A stretch of 47,084 bases of DNA from Microbacteriaceae bacterium (GCA_027490915.1 JAIXXG010000074.1:1-47084), one strand, 5' to 3'; shown: positions 23,515 to 33,634, numbered from the stretch's first letter. Notes: a model not told the origin generated them from the sequence alone. Numbers and translations: made by a program.

Positions 23515-23541
23515 ATGCGCAACTCGTTTTCATATATGCAT
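23515..23541. promoter_or_regulatory. Candidate operator between the SAHH-like and nucleoside hydrolase genes
   Basis: This 27-bp block is bounded by ATGC and GCAT, contains the palindrome CATATATG (23531-23538) and a TTTT run, and is far more AT-rich than anything nearby. It lies between two divergent -10 boxes, where one bound regulator (perhaps the IclR protein) could control both genes. Confidence 0.4.
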
Positions 23542-23549
23542 CTCACCGG

Positions 23550-23555
23550 TAGACT
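23550..23555 (+). promoter_or_regulatory. -10 box TAGACT of the nucleoside hydrolase gene
   Basis: TAGACT is 6 nt before the ATG at 23562, a leaderless layout. It faces the SAHH-like promoter across the AT-rich block. Confidence 0.6.
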
Positions 23556-23561
23556 CGCCGC

Positions 23562-24520
23562 ATGACGACCACCCCCGCGCCCGAGAAGATCATCCTCGAC
23601 TGCGACCCCGGCCACGACGACGCCGTCGCGATGCTGCTCGCCCACGGCTCGCCGGCCATCGACCTGCTCGCCGTCACGACGGTCATGGGCAACCAGACCA
23701 TCGAGAAGGTCACGCGCAACGCGCTCTCGGTCGCGCGCGTCATCGGCATGGATGCGGTGCCCATCGCCCGCGGAGCCCACCGGCCCCTCGTGCGCCGGGT
23801 CGAGACGGCCCCGGACATCCACGGCGAGTCGGGCCTCGACGGGCCCGTGCTGCCCGAGCCGGTCGTCGAGCTCGACCCGCGCCACGCGGTCGACCTCATC
23901 ATCGACACCGTCATGAGCCACCCGCCGAAGACCGTGTCGCTCGTGCCGACCGGGGCCCTCACCAACATCGCGCTCGCGGTTCGGAAGGAGCCGCGCCTCG
24001 CCGAGCGCGTCAAGCAAGTCGTGCTGATGGGCGGCGGCGTGCACGTCGGCAACTGGAGTGCCGTCGCCGAGTTCAACATCATCATCGACCCCGAGGCGGC
24101 GCACATCGTCTTCAACGAGCCCTGGCCGCTGACGATGATCGGGCTCGATGCCACGCACCGGGCGCTCGCGACCGATGAGGTCGCCGCGCGCATCGCCGCC
24201 GTCGGCACCGCGCCCGCCCGCTTCGTCGGCGAGCTGCTCGCGTTCTTCGCCCACTCGTATAAAGACGCGCAGGGCTTCGACCACCCGCCCGTGCACGACC
24301 CGTGCGCGGTCGCCTACCTCATCGACCCCACGCTGCTGCGCGTCGTGAAGGCCCCCCTCGACGTCGAGCTGACCGGCGGGCTCACGCTCGGCATGACCGT
24401 GGCCGATCTGCGCGGCCCCGCCCCCGAGGGATGCACGACGCAGGTCGCCCTCGACATCGACAACGACCGCTTCTGGGGTCTGGTGGTCGATGCGCTCGAG
24501 CGCATCGGCGCGGTGGAGGT

Positions 24521-24524
<4 letters not shown>
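23562..24524 (+). CDS. Inosine-uridine-type nucleoside hydrolase
   Basis: This 320-residue protein has the calcium-binding signature ILDCDPGHDDAVAM near residue 10, with VTTVMGNQTIEKVTRNAL following. LVPTGALTNIALAV near 130, MGGGVHVGNWSAVAEFNIIIDPEAAHIVF near 160-190 and the catalytic-site HDPCAVAYLID near 245 complete the family pattern. It hydrolyses ribonucleosides to base and ribose without phosphate; whether purine or pyrimidine is preferred is not visible. It is transcribed away from the SAHH-like/IclR operon and ends against deoA, the two stop codons sharing one CTAG. Confidence 0.93.
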
Positions 24525-25812
<1,288 letters not shown>

Positions 25813-25816
<4 letters not shown>

Positions 25817-26214
25817 GAGTGGTACTCCTCCAGGGTGCGCGGCCCGAACGCGTCGGGCAGCACCTCATCGATGGTCTTGATGCCCGATACGGTCTCGAGC
25901 AGCATGCCCTCGGCCGAGTGCTCGAAGAGCAGCTGCCGGCACCGTCCGCAGGGCATGAGCGCGCCGCCATTGCCGTCGACGCACGTGAAGGCCACGAGCT
26001 TGCCGCCGCCCGTCATGTGCAGCGTCGACACGAGCGCGCACTCGGCGCACAGCGTGAGCCCGTAGGAGGCGTTCTCGACGTTGCAGCCCGCGATCACCCG
26101 CCCGTCATCGACGATCGCGGCAACCCCGACCGGGAAGTTCGAGTACGGCACGTAGGCGTGCGACATCGCGTCGAGCGCGACCGCGCGCAGGGCATCCCAG
26201 TCGATATCGCTCAT
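25813..26214 (-). CDS. cdd: Cytidine deaminase
   Basis: This 133-residue homotetrameric-type enzyme deaminates cytidine or deoxycytidine to the uridine form. The zinc site is plain: CAECALV near residue 55 with the catalytic Glu, and PCGRCRQLL near 90. The substrate loop NFPVGVAAIV and GCNVENASYG are also present. ATG 26214 gives the standard length and lies 11 nt after the stop of the second permease gene. The product can be passed directly to DeoA, encoded in the overlapping downstream gene. Confidence 0.95.
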
Positions 26215-26225
26215 GGATGCGGCGC

Positions 26226-27512
26226 TCACGACTTGACGTAGGGCTTGCCCGAGGCCGCCGGCGGCCGCGAGAAGCCGACCAGGCCGGCGACCGCGAAGAT
26301 CGTGACCAGGTAGGGCAGCATCAGCATGAACTCGCTCGGCACGGGCGAGCCGACGATCGACAGCGTCGACTGCAGGTTCGTCGCGAAGCCGAAGAGCAGG
26401 GCCGCGAGGGTCGCCTTGATCGGGTTCCACTGGCCGAAGATCACCGCGGCAAGGGCGATGAAGCCCGCGCCGTTCGTCATCTCCTTGGTGAACGAGCCGA
26501 TCGCCACGAGCGTGAAGAACGCCCCGCCGCCGCCGACGATCACGCCGGCGAGGAGCACGTTCCAGAACCGGGTGCGGGCCACCTTGATGCCGACCGTGTC
26601 GGCGGCCTTCGGGTGCTCACCGACCGCGCGCAGGCGCAGGCCCCAGCGGGTCTTGAAGAGCCCGAACCAGACCAGGGGCACGAGCGCGAACATCGCGTAG
26701 ACGATGATCGACTGGTTGAAGATGATCGGCCCGATGACGGGGATGTCGCTCAGCAGCGGGATCGCGACCCGCTCGAACCGCTCGGGGTTGTTGAACGTGT
26801 CGGGGTCGCCGGTCATGACCGTCGAGTAGAGGAAGCTCGTCAGGCCGATGACGAGCACGTTGAGCACGACACCGACGATGACCTGGTCGACCAGGTACTT
26901 GATGGCGAAGGCGGCGAGCACGGCCGAGACCGCGGCGCCCGCCACCATCGCGGCGATGAGCCCGGCCCACGCCGAGCCGGTCGCGGTCGCGACGAGCGCG
27001 GCCGTGAAGGCCCCGGCGAGCAGCTGGCCCTCGATGGCGATGTTGACCACACCGACCCGCTCGCTGATGACGCCGCCGAGCGAGCCGAAGATGAGCGGGG
27101 TGCTCACCGTCAGCGCACCGGCCAGCAGGCCGACGAGCGGCACCGTCGAGCCCGCGGCGGCCCAGGTCAGGAACCCGACCAGGAACAGCACGGCGAAGAT
27201 CGTGGTGAGCCAGAGCGGCACCTTCTGGGCATTGCGCACCCGCAGGAAGGCGTACACCGCGATCGCGGCCATCAGCACGACCGTCACGATGCCCGTCGCA
27301 TCGGCGGGCAGCACGATCGACGGCAGCACGATCGCATCGTCGTCGTTGCTCAGGCGGTAGGTGGTGTCGCCGCCGCGCGCGAGCGCGATGAACAGCACCG
27401 CGCCGAGCACCGTGAAGACGGCGAACGCGATCGGCGCCTTCCAGCTGCGCACCACGAGGGGCGAGGGGGTGAGGCCCGAACCGGCCTCGCGGGTGGTCGT
27501 CACGACGCTCAC
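26226..27512 (-). CDS. Nucleoside ABC transporter permease 2
   Basis: This 428-residue permease of the BPD-transp-2 family (NupC/YufQ-like) has roughly ten membrane helices. The conserved region VNIAIEGQLLAGAFTAALVA near residue 175 is followed by RAVGEHPKAADTVGIKVARTRFWNVLLAGVIVG near 290-325, the pattern that couples such permeases to their ATPase. An extra N-terminal helix pair and a polar loop precede the core. It starts with GTG, overlapping the permease 1 stop (GTGA). It should pair with permease 1 and the ATPase at 28822-30336 to import nucleosides. Confidence 0.9.
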   Translation of the reverse strand: MSVVTTTREAGSGLTPSPLVVRSWKAPIAFAVFTVLGAVLFIALARGGDTTYRLSNDDDAIVLPSIVLPADATGIVTVVLMAAIAVYAFLRVRNAQKVPLWLTTIFAVLFLVGFLTWAAAGSTVPLVGLLAGALTVSTPLIFGSLGGVISERVGVVNIAIEGQLLAGAFTAALVATATGSAWAGLIAAMVAGAAVSAVLAAFAIKYLVDQVIVGVVLNVLVIGLTSFLYSTVMTGDPDTFNNPERFERVAIPLLSDIPVIGPIIFNQSIIVYAMFALVPLVWFGLFKTRWGLRLRAVGEHPKAADTVGIKVARTRFWNVLLAGVIVGGGGAFFTLVAIGSFTKEMTNGAGFIALAAVIFGQWNPIKATLAALLFGFATNLQSTLSIVGSPVPSEFMLMLPYLVTIFAVAGLVGFSRPPAASGKPYVKS

Positions 27513-28825
27513 TTGGTCACCTCCGCCTTCGCGGCAGTCTTCGGGGTTCGCCACTGGAACAGCGGGTCAGGGGTGGGCAGGCGGAAGATCGCCCGCACCA
27601 GCGGCGGCGCGGCGATGAAGAGCACGATGAACGACTGCACCACCAGCACGATGTCGACCGGGATGCCCTCCGAGGCCTGCATCGTGTAGCTGCCGGCCTT
27701 CAGCCCGCCGAACAGGATGCCCGCGAAGAACACGCCGACGGGCTTCGAGCGCCCGAGCAGGGCGACCGTGATGGCATCGAAGCCGATGCCCGCATCCAGC
27801 CCCGCGGCGAAGCCGCCGGTGAAGTTGCCGAGCACCTGGTAGACACCGGCGAGACCGACGAGCGCGCCCGCGATGAGCATCACCTGCACGTAGACGCGCT
27901 CGACCTTGATGCCGGCGACGCGCGCCGCGTTCGGGTTCTCACCGACGGCCCGGAACCGGAAGCCCATGGCCGAGCGGTTGAGCAGGTACCAGACGTAGAT
28001 CGTCGCGACGATCACCAGGATGAACCCGAGGTTGAGGTTGTACTGATCGCCGAGGAGCGCCGGGAACTGCGCGCTCTCGAGGATCGGGCCGCTCTTGGGG
28101 TTGTTCTGGTCGGGTGCCTGCAGCGCGCCGGGGGTGCGCAGCAGGAACGACACGAGGTAGAAGGCGATGTAGTTGAGCATGATCGTGACGATCACCTCGT
28201 GCGCACCGGTGCGGGCCTTGAGCAGACCGACGAGACCGCCCCACAGTGCCCCGCCGATCAGGCCGACGATGAGGGCGACGACGAGGTGCAGCACCGGCGG
28301 CATCGGGATGTACGCCCCGACGTAGCCGGCGGCGGCCGCCGCGATGAGCATCTGGCCGCGACCACCGATGTTGAACAGGCCGACGCGGAAGGCGAGGGCC
28401 ACACCGAGGCCGGCCGCGATGAGCGGGGTCGCGTTGGCGAGCGTCTCGGTGAGCGGCCGGATCGCGACGGCGAAGTCGTCGGCGCGGAGGTAGTTGAACA
28501 CCGAGCCGCGGAACAGGGCCGAGTAGGCGCCGGCCACGGCGTCCCACATCGCCTGCAGCATGTCGGTGGGCCGCGAGAAGAAGTAGGCGCTCGTCTGCGC
28601 CACCGCCTCGTCGGTCAGCACGATCAGGATGCCGCCGAAGATCAGGGCCAGCAGCACGGCGAACACCGAGATCGCGGCGCTGCCGCCGAAGATCTCCTTG
28701 ATGATCTGGTTGCTGCGGGGCACCGGCGGCTCAGCCGTGTCGCGGCCGGTCTCGTGCGCTACGACCTGCTGGTGCACGGCCTCGGCCGTCTGCTCCGCGG
28801 TCGGCTTCTTGGTCTCGTCGGTCAC
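27509..28825 (-). CDS. Nucleoside ABC transporter permease 1
   Basis: This 438-residue permease of the same family as its downstream partner has a 45-residue polar N-terminus followed by about ten helices. Key motifs are FNIGGRGQMLIAAAAAGYVG near residue 165, GAHEVIVTIMLNYIAFYLVSFLL near 225, and RFRAVGENPNAARVAGIKVERVYVQVMLIAGALVG near 310-345. The GTG at 28825 overlaps the ATPase stop, and its own stop overlaps permease 2. It forms half of the membrane channel of the BMP-type importer. Confidence 0.9.
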   Translation of the reverse strand: MTDETKKPTAEQTAEAVHQQVVAHETGRDTAEPPVPRSNQIIKEIFGGSAAISVFAVLLALIFGGILIVLTDEAVAQTSAYFFSRPTDMLQAMWDAVAGAYSALFRGSVFNYLRADDFAVAIRPLTETLANATPLIAAGLGVALAFRVGLFNIGGRGQMLIAAAAAGYVGAYIPMPPVLHLVVALIVGLIGGALWGGLVGLLKARTGAHEVIVTIMLNYIAFYLVSFLLRTPGALQAPDQNNPKSGPILESAQFPALLGDQYNLNLGFILVIVATIYVWYLLNRSAMGFRFRAVGENPNAARVAGIKVERVYVQVMLIAGALVGLAGVYQVLGNFTGGFAAGLDAGIGFDAITVALLGRSKPVGVFFAGILFGGLKAGSYTMQASEGIPVDIVLVVQSFIVLFIAAPPLVRAIFRLPTPDPLFQWRTPKTAAKAEVTK

Positions 28826-30336
28826 GCTGCCACCTCCGCCGGGGTCTCGCCGGCCATCATCAATCCGAGTACGTCGCGGGGGGTGTCGCCCGGCACGATG
28901 CCGACGATGCGCCCCCGGTACATGACCGCGATGCGGTCGGCGAGCGCCGCCACCTCGTCGAGCTCGGTCGAGACGACGATGACGGGGATGCCCGCATCGC
29001 GCGTCGCGACGATGCGCTTGTGCACGAACTCGATCGAGCCGACGTCGAGACCGCGCGTCGGCTGCGCGGCCACGAAGAGGGCGAGATCGCGGCTCAGCTC
29101 GCGCGCCAGGACGACCTTCTGCTGGTTGCCGCCCGAGAGCCGGCCCGCCTGCTGGGTGATGCCCTGGGTGCGCACGTCGAACTCCGACACGCGCTCCTCG
29201 GCGAAGCGGGCGAGCTCCTCGAGCTGCAGGGTTCCCCACTTCACGAAGGGCTCGCCGGTCGAGCGGTCGAGCATGAGGTTCTCGGCGATCGTGAACGTGC
29301 CGACGAGGCCGTCCTCCGTGCGGTCCTCGGGCACGAAGCCGACGCCCGCGTCGAGCACCTGGCGGGTGCTGTCGCCGACCAGCTCGTTGCCCTCGAGCAC
29401 GATCGAGCCGTGCACGCGCGACTGCAGCCCCATGATGGCCTCGGTGAGCTCGGTCTGGCCGTTGCCCTGCACGCCGGCGATGGCGAGGATCTCGCCGCGG
29501 TGCAGCGTGAACGACACGTGGTCGACGAGCACCTGGCCGCGGGGGTCGGTCACGACGAGGTCCTGCACGACGAGCGAGGGGTCGCCCGGCTGCGCGGGAG
29601 CCTTGTCGACGGTGAGCTCGACCGCGCGGCCGACCATGAGCGAGGCCATCTCGGCGTTCGTCGCGGTGGGCTCGGCCTCGCCCACGACCTTGCCGAGCCG
29701 GATGACGGTGATGCGGTCGGCGACCTCGCGCACCTCGCGCAGCTTGTGGGTGATGAAGACGATCGAGGTGCCCTCGTCGCGCAGCTGGCGCATGATGCCC
29801 ATGAGCTCGTCGGTCTCCTGCGGCGTGAGCACCGCGGTGGGCTCGTCGAAGACGAGCACGCTCGCGTCGCGCGACAGGGCCTTGATGATCTCGACCCGCT
29901 GCTGCACGCCGACGGGGAGGTCTTCGATGAGGGCGTCGGGGTCGATATCGAAGCCGAAGCGGCCCGAGATCTCGCGCACCATCGCGCGCGCTGCTTCGAG
30001 GTCGAGCAGGCCGCCCGCCTTCGTCTGCTCGTGGCCGAGCATGACGTTCTCGGCGACGGTGAAGACCGGGATGAGCATGAAGTGCTGGTGCACCATGCCG
30101 ATGCCGGCGTTCATCGCATCGCCCGGCCCGGCGAAGTGCTGCACGACATCGTCGAGCAGGATCTCGCCCTCGTCGGCCTGGTAGAGGCCGTAGAGCACGT
30201 TCATGAGCGTGCTCTTGCCGGCGCCGTTCTCGCCGAGGAGGCAGTGGATCTCTCCCGGCTCGACGACGAGGTCGATGTGATCGTTGGCGGTCAGCGCTCC
30301 GAAGCGCTTGGTGATGCCGCGAAGCTCGAGCTTCAT
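28822..30336 (-). CDS. Nucleoside ABC transporter ATPase (two ABC domains)
   Basis: This 504-residue protein has two fused ABC domains, as in NupA/RbsA/YufO. The first has Walker A GENGAGKST near residue 37, a signature-like LPVGVQQRVEIIKAL and Walker B VLVFDEPTAVLTPQE. The second has a degenerate Walker A (GVQGNGQTEL), an intact signature LSGGNQQKVVLAREL and Walker B LFVAAQPTRGLDVGS. One weak ATP site is normal for this family. The ATG at 30336 follows GAAGGCCAAGGAGC. It drives uptake with the two permeases downstream and the lipoprotein upstream, from which it is separated by a strong hairpin. Confidence 0.93.
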   Translation of the reverse strand: MKLELRGITKRFGALTANDHIDLVVEPGEIHCLLGENGAGKSTLMNVLYGLYQADEGEILLDDVVQHFAGPGDAMNAGIGMVHQHFMLIPVFTVAENVMLGHEQTKAGGLLDLEAARAMVREISGRFGFDIDPDALIEDLPVGVQQRVEIIKALSRDASVLVFDEPTAVLTPQETDELMGIMRQLRDEGTSIVFITHKLREVREVADRITVIRLGKVVGEAEPTATNAEMASLMVGRAVELTVDKAPAQPGDPSLVVQDLVVTDPRGQVLVDHVSFTLHRGEILAIAGVQGNGQTELTEAIMGLQSRVHGSIVLEGNELVGDSTRQVLDAGVGFVPEDRTEDGLVGTFTIAENLMLDRSTGEPFVKWGTLQLEELARFAEERVSEFDVRTQGITQQAGRLSGGNQQKVVLARELSRDLALFVAAQPTRGLDVGSIEFVHKRIVATRDAGIPVIVVSTELDEVAALADRIAVMYRGRIVGIVPGDTPRDVLGLMMAGETPAEVAA

Positions 30337-30438
30337 GCTCCTTGGCCTTCCTGCGCCGGTGTCAGGGGCGGCGCGGTATCGGATGCGGAATGCGGCGCAC
30401 GCGCGAGGCCGAGGCGACGGCGGTGTGCTCGTGTCACC

Positions 30439-30444
30439 ACTGTA
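30439..30444 (-). promoter_or_regulatory. Possible internal promoter before the ATPase gene
   Basis: TACAGT on the minus strand lies between the hairpin at 30515-30560 and the ATPase start, giving a leader near 95 nt. No -35 is clear. It could supply the transporter genes independently of the lipoprotein gene. Confidence 0.3.
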
Positions 30445-30514
30445 GGGGAGAGCCGGGGGGCGAATCTGAGCAGAAACCTGCGCATCTGAGCACACGGGCC
30501 GTGAGCGCGAGGAT

Positions 30515-30560
30515 GCCCGGAAACGGGCCGGGGGAGGCCAGCAGCGCTGGCCTCCCCCGG
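30515..30560 (-). terminator. Tandem hairpins after the lipoprotein gene
   Basis: A perfect 15-bp stem (30528-30542 with 30546-30560, 3-base loop) begins 16 nt past the lipoprotein stop on the minus strand. A second GCCCG-GAAA-CGGGC hairpin abuts it at 30515-30528. Located inside the transporter gene set, it probably ends most transcripts after the abundant binding protein. Confidence 0.8.
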
Positions 30561-30576
30561 ATGGAACCGGTGTTGC

Positions 30577-31656
30577 TTACTGACCGGGCGACGCCGGCGA
30601 GGTGACCTCGATCGAGCCGTCGATGATGCCGGCGATCAGGGCCTCGACCTCACCCGCGAGCTCCGCGTCGACAGCCGACTCGAAGTCGTGGAACGGGGCG
30701 ATGCCGACGCCGCCGTTCTCGAGCGTGCCGACGTACGGCGCCGAGTCGAAGCCGCCGGTCGCGGCGCCGGTGACGACGTCGTAGACAGCGGTCGAGATGT
30801 TCTTCAGCACCGAGGTGAGCACCAGGTCGGCGATGTCGGGGTCGGACACGAAGATGTCCTTGTCGACGCCCATGAGGGCGATCGAGCGGCCCGAGTCGCG
30901 GATGGCCTCGGCGGCGCTGAAGTAGATCGGGCCACCGACGGGCAGCAGCACGTCAGCGTTCTGGTCGATCAGGCCCTGGGCCGTGGTCAGCGCCTCGGTG
31001 CCGGGGGCGAAGCCACCGGTGAAGGCACCGGTCTGGCCGGCGAGGTCCCACCCGAGAGCCTGCACCGAGGTGCCCTTCTCCTGGTTGTAGTAGTCGACGC
31101 CCTGCACGAAGCCGTCCATGAAGATGGTGACGGGCGGGATCGGGATGCCACCGAAGGTGCCGACGACGCCGGTCTCCGAGTAGCTCGCGGCGACGTAGCC
31201 CGCGAGGAACGCGGCCTCGACCGTGTTGAACTGGATCGGCTTGACGTTCTCGGCGTCGATGAACTCGTCGATGATCGCGAAGTTGATCTCGGGGTTCGCG
31301 GCGGCGGCGTTGGTGGTCGCCTCGGCGAGGAGGAAGCCGACCGTGATGATCAGGTCGCAACCCTGGTCGACGAGCTGCTGCACGTTCGGCTCGTACGCGT
31401 TCTCGTCGGCCGACTCGACGGCGACGAACTCGACACCGAGCTCGCCCGCGGCCTGCTCGATGCCGTCGTAGGCGGCCTCGTTGAACGACTTGTCGTCCCA
31501 GCCACCGGCGTCGGAGACGATGCAGGGAAGGAAGTCGAGCGCCTCGGTCTCTTCCGGCGTCTCCTCGGGGGCTGCGGCGCAGCCGGCGAGCACGAGCGCG
31601 CTGGCGCCGAGCAGGGCAAGCCCGCCGAAGGCGCGCTTACGGGTAGTGGTGATCAC
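30577..31656 (-). CDS. BMP-family nucleoside-binding lipoprotein
   Basis: This 359-residue substrate-binding lipoprotein of the BmpA/PnrA family has a signal peptide ending in the lipobox LVLAGC (Cys near residue 26), then an acidic linker rich in Glu and Pro. The mature domain contains IVSDAGGWDDKSFNEAAYDGIEQA, TVGFLLAEAT, the hinge segments FNTVEAAFLAGYVAA and VGTFGGIPIPPVTIFMDGF, and the PVGGPIYFSAAEA ligand loop. It should capture nucleosides outside the membrane and deliver them to the ABC permeases. The GTG at 31656 has GGAGG 5 nt upstream, so unlike many genes here it has a true leader. Confidence 0.93.
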   Translation of the reverse strand: MITTTRKRAFGGLALLGASALVLAGCAAAPEETPEETEALDFLPCIVSDAGGWDDKSFNEAAYDGIEQAAGELGVEFVAVESADENAYEPNVQQLVDQGCDLIITVGFLLAEATTNAAAANPEINFAIIDEFIDAENVKPIQFNTVEAAFLAGYVAASYSETGVVGTFGGIPIPPVTIFMDGFVQGVDYYNQEKGTSVQALGWDLAGQTGAFTGGFAPGTEALTTAQGLIDQNADVLLPVGGPIYFSAAEAIRDSGRSIALMGVDKDIFVSDPDIADLVLTSVLKNISTAVYDVVTGAATGGFDSAPYVGTLENGGVGIAPFHDFESAVDAELAGEVEALIAGIIDGSIEVTSPASPGQ

Positions 31657-31690
31657 TGTGTCCTCCAAAATTGCTGCCCAGCAGGACGCT

Positions 31691-31712
31691 GGAGCGAATT
31701 GGCTCCACGTTA
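31691..31712 (-). promoter_or_regulatory. Promoter region with overlapping palindrome upstream of the lipoprotein gene
   Basis: TAACGT (31707-31712 on the minus strand) is a fair -10 box, giving a leader of about 44 nt. Directly after it lies GGAGCGAATTGGCTCC (31691-31706), palindromic at 14 of 16 positions and covering the expected transcription start, as a repressor site would. Confidence 0.45.
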
Positions 31713-31890
31713 GCGAACGCACCGGGGGTTCAGCAGTGCTGGGGGCCCGGGGTGATGCAAGCGTTACGAATCCGCGACCGTCGTGACATTCCGCGGAAAC
31801 ATGCGGCTCGCGCCCGCCCCTGCGCACGCGCGTGCGCGAATGAGCACGCGGGATGCGGGGCTCGCGCCGCTCCGAACCGCCGCTCGGCGG

Positions 31891-33012
31891 CTAGAGCAGG
31901 TCGTCGCGCCCCGCCTGCTTGATCGCGTCGACGACCTTCTTCACGCGCTGCGCGTGCTCGCGCGTGGTCACGAGAAGGGCATCCGGTGTGTCGACGACGA
32001 CGATGTCGGTGACCCCGATGAGCGAGATGAGCCGCTTGCTCTGCGTGACCACGACGCCGCTCGAGGCGTCGGAGAGCACGCGCGCGCCCTCGCCGAGGAT
32101 GGCGAGGTCGCCGGTGCGACCGCCCGACAGCAGCTTCGCGAGCGACGAGAAGTCGCCGACGTCGTCCCAGGGGAAGTCGCCGCGCACCACCGCGAGGCGC
32201 CCGGCCGCGGCCGCCGGCTCGGCGACGCTGTAGTCGATCGCGATCTTCGGCAGCAGCGGCCAGACGGCGTCGACGACGATGTCGCGCTTGGAGGTGTCCC
32301 AGGCGGCGGCGATCTCGAGCAGGCCCTCGTGCAGCATCGGTTGCGTCTCGGCCAGCTGGGCGAGCAGCTGGTCGGCTCGGGCGATGAACATCCCGCCGTT
32401 CCAGAGGTAGTCGCCCGAGGCGAGATAGGCGGTCGCCGTCTCGAGGTCGGGCTTCTCGACGAACGACTCGACGAGGTGCGCGTGGCTCGTGCCCTCCACG
32501 GCGAGGGGCTCGCCGCAGCGGATGTAGCCGAAGCCCACCGAGGGCTCGCTCGGCGCGATGCCGATCGTCGTGATGTAGCCCGCGCGGGCGACCGCCACGG
32601 CCTCGGCCACCGCGTGGCGGAACCGCTCGGCGTCGCTGATGACGTGGTCGGCGGCGAACGAGCCGACGATGACCCCCGGGTGCCGTCGGTTCAGGATGGC
32701 CGCCGCGAGCCCGATCGCGGCCGACGAGTCTTTCGGCTCGCTCTCGAGCACGATGTTCACCTCGGCCAGATCGGGCAGCTGCTGCTGCACCGCCGACCGA
32801 TGGGCCCGCCCGGTGACGACCATGATGCCGCTGGCCCCGGCCAGGGGCAGGATGCGGTTCCAGGTGTCGCGCAGCAGGGTGTGACCGCTGCCGGTCAGAT
32901 CGTGCAGGAACTTCGGCGCCTCGGCGCGCGAGAGGGGCCAGAGCCGCGAGCCCACTCCCCCGGCCGGGATGATCGCGTGGAAGTCGGGCAGCGTGCCCTC
33001 GATCGCGTGCAT
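31891..33012 (-). CDS. manC: Mannose-1-phosphate guanylyltransferase
   Basis: This 373-residue GDP-mannose pyrophosphorylase without a fused isomerase domain has the nucleotide-binding loop IPAGGVGSRLWPLSR near residue 15, followed by PKFLHDL. Downstream motifs include VGSFAADHVI, the sugar-binding GFGYIRCGEPL, FVEKPD, YLWNGGMFI and GDFPWDDVGDF. It makes GDP-mannose for lipoglycan and glycoprotein mannosylation. The ATG at 33012 has TAGGGT 7 nt upstream. It diverges from sdhC across 173 bp. Confidence 0.93.
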   Translation of the reverse strand: MHAIEGTLPDFHAIIPAGGVGSRLWPLSRAEAPKFLHDLTGSGHTLLRDTWNRILPLAGASGIMVVTGRAHRSAVQQQLPDLAEVNIVLESEPKDSSAAIGLAAAILNRRHPGVIVGSFAADHVISDAERFRHAVAEAVAVARAGYITTIGIAPSEPSVGFGYIRCGEPLAVEGTSHAHLVESFVEKPDLETATAYLASGDYLWNGGMFIARADQLLAQLAETQPMLHEGLLEIAAAWDTSKRDIVVDAVWPLLPKIAIDYSVAEPAAAAGRLAVVRGDFPWDDVGDFSSLAKLLSGGRTGDLAILGEGARVLSDASSGVVVTQSKRLISLIGVTDIVVVDTPDALLVTTREHAQRVKKVVDAIKQAGRDDLL

Positions 33013-33019
33013 GCGCGCC

Positions 33020-33025
33020 ACCCTA
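33020..33025 (-). promoter_or_regulatory. -10 box TAGGGT, leaderless promoter of manC
   Basis: TAGGGT on the minus strand lies 7 nt before the ATG at 33012. Confidence 0.6.
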
Positions 33026-33072
33026 TCGGCACGCCCGCGGGGCATCCGGGAGCCGTTCCGACCACTCAGGAA

Positions 33073-33086
33073 AGTCGACGTAGACT
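33073..33086 (+). promoter_or_regulatory. sdhCDAB promoter -10 inside a 14-bp palindrome
   Basis: AGTCGACGTAGACT pairs with itself at six of seven positions around ACGT. Its right half contains TAGACT (33081-33086), the best -10 box upstream of sdhC, giving a leader near 95 nt. A protein binding here would block RNA polymerase. Confidence 0.45.
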
Positions 33087-33185
33087 GCGTGTATCGGCGA
33101 CCACCAGTCGAGAATTCGGAATCCAGCCGGAGTCCACGCGCGCGAGCGATCGCGCACGTCGTCACTGCCCTGAGGAGGGTTTCTC

Positions 33186-33632
33186 GTGCCAGCGAAGGCA
33201 ACGGGAGCCGGAGCGTCGAGCTCGTCGGCAACCATCGAAGTCCCCGCACCGCGCCGATCGGTCATCCCCGGCGGCACGCTCTACCGCGGGAACGAAGGAA
33301 TGTGGTCGTGGGTGCTGCACCGCATCACCGGGATCGCCATCTACTTCTTCCTGCTCGTGCACATTCTCGACACCGCGCTGATCCGCGTCAGCCCCGAGGC
33401 GTACAACATCGTCATCGGCGCCTACAAGACGCCGATCATGGGCCTCGGTGAGCTCGCCCTCGTCGGCGCGATCGGGTTCCACGCGCTCAACGGCCTGCGC
33501 ATCATCCTGGTCGACTTCTGGGGCGTCGGAACGCGGCACCACAAGGCCATGTTCTACGGCGTGCTCGGGGTCTGGCTGGTGCTGATGATCGGCTTCACCC
33601 CCCGCCACCTGATGCACGTGTTCGGAGGCTGA
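33186..33632 (+). CDS. sdhC: Succinate dehydrogenase cytochrome b556 subunit
   Basis: This 148-residue membrane subunit of respiratory complex II has three helices, and the heme/quinone region is visible as WSWVLHRITGIAIYFFLLVHILDTAL and IGFHALNGLRIILVDFW. The His in LLVHILD and the HALNG His are candidate heme ligands. The first 25 residues are Ala/Ser-rich. The GTG at 33186 follows a strong GAGGAGGG at 6 nt, and the gene heads sdhCDAB. It anchors the catalytic SdhA/SdhB dimer and passes electrons to menaquinone. Confidence 0.93.
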   Translation: MPAKATGAGASSSSATIEVPAPRRSVIPGGTLYRGNEGMWSWVLHRITGIAIYFFLLVHILDTALIRVSPEAYNIVIGAYKTPIMGLGELALVGAIGFHALNGLRIILVDFWGVGTRHHKAMFYGVLGVWLVLMIGFTPRHLMHVFGG

Positions 33633-33634
33633 CG

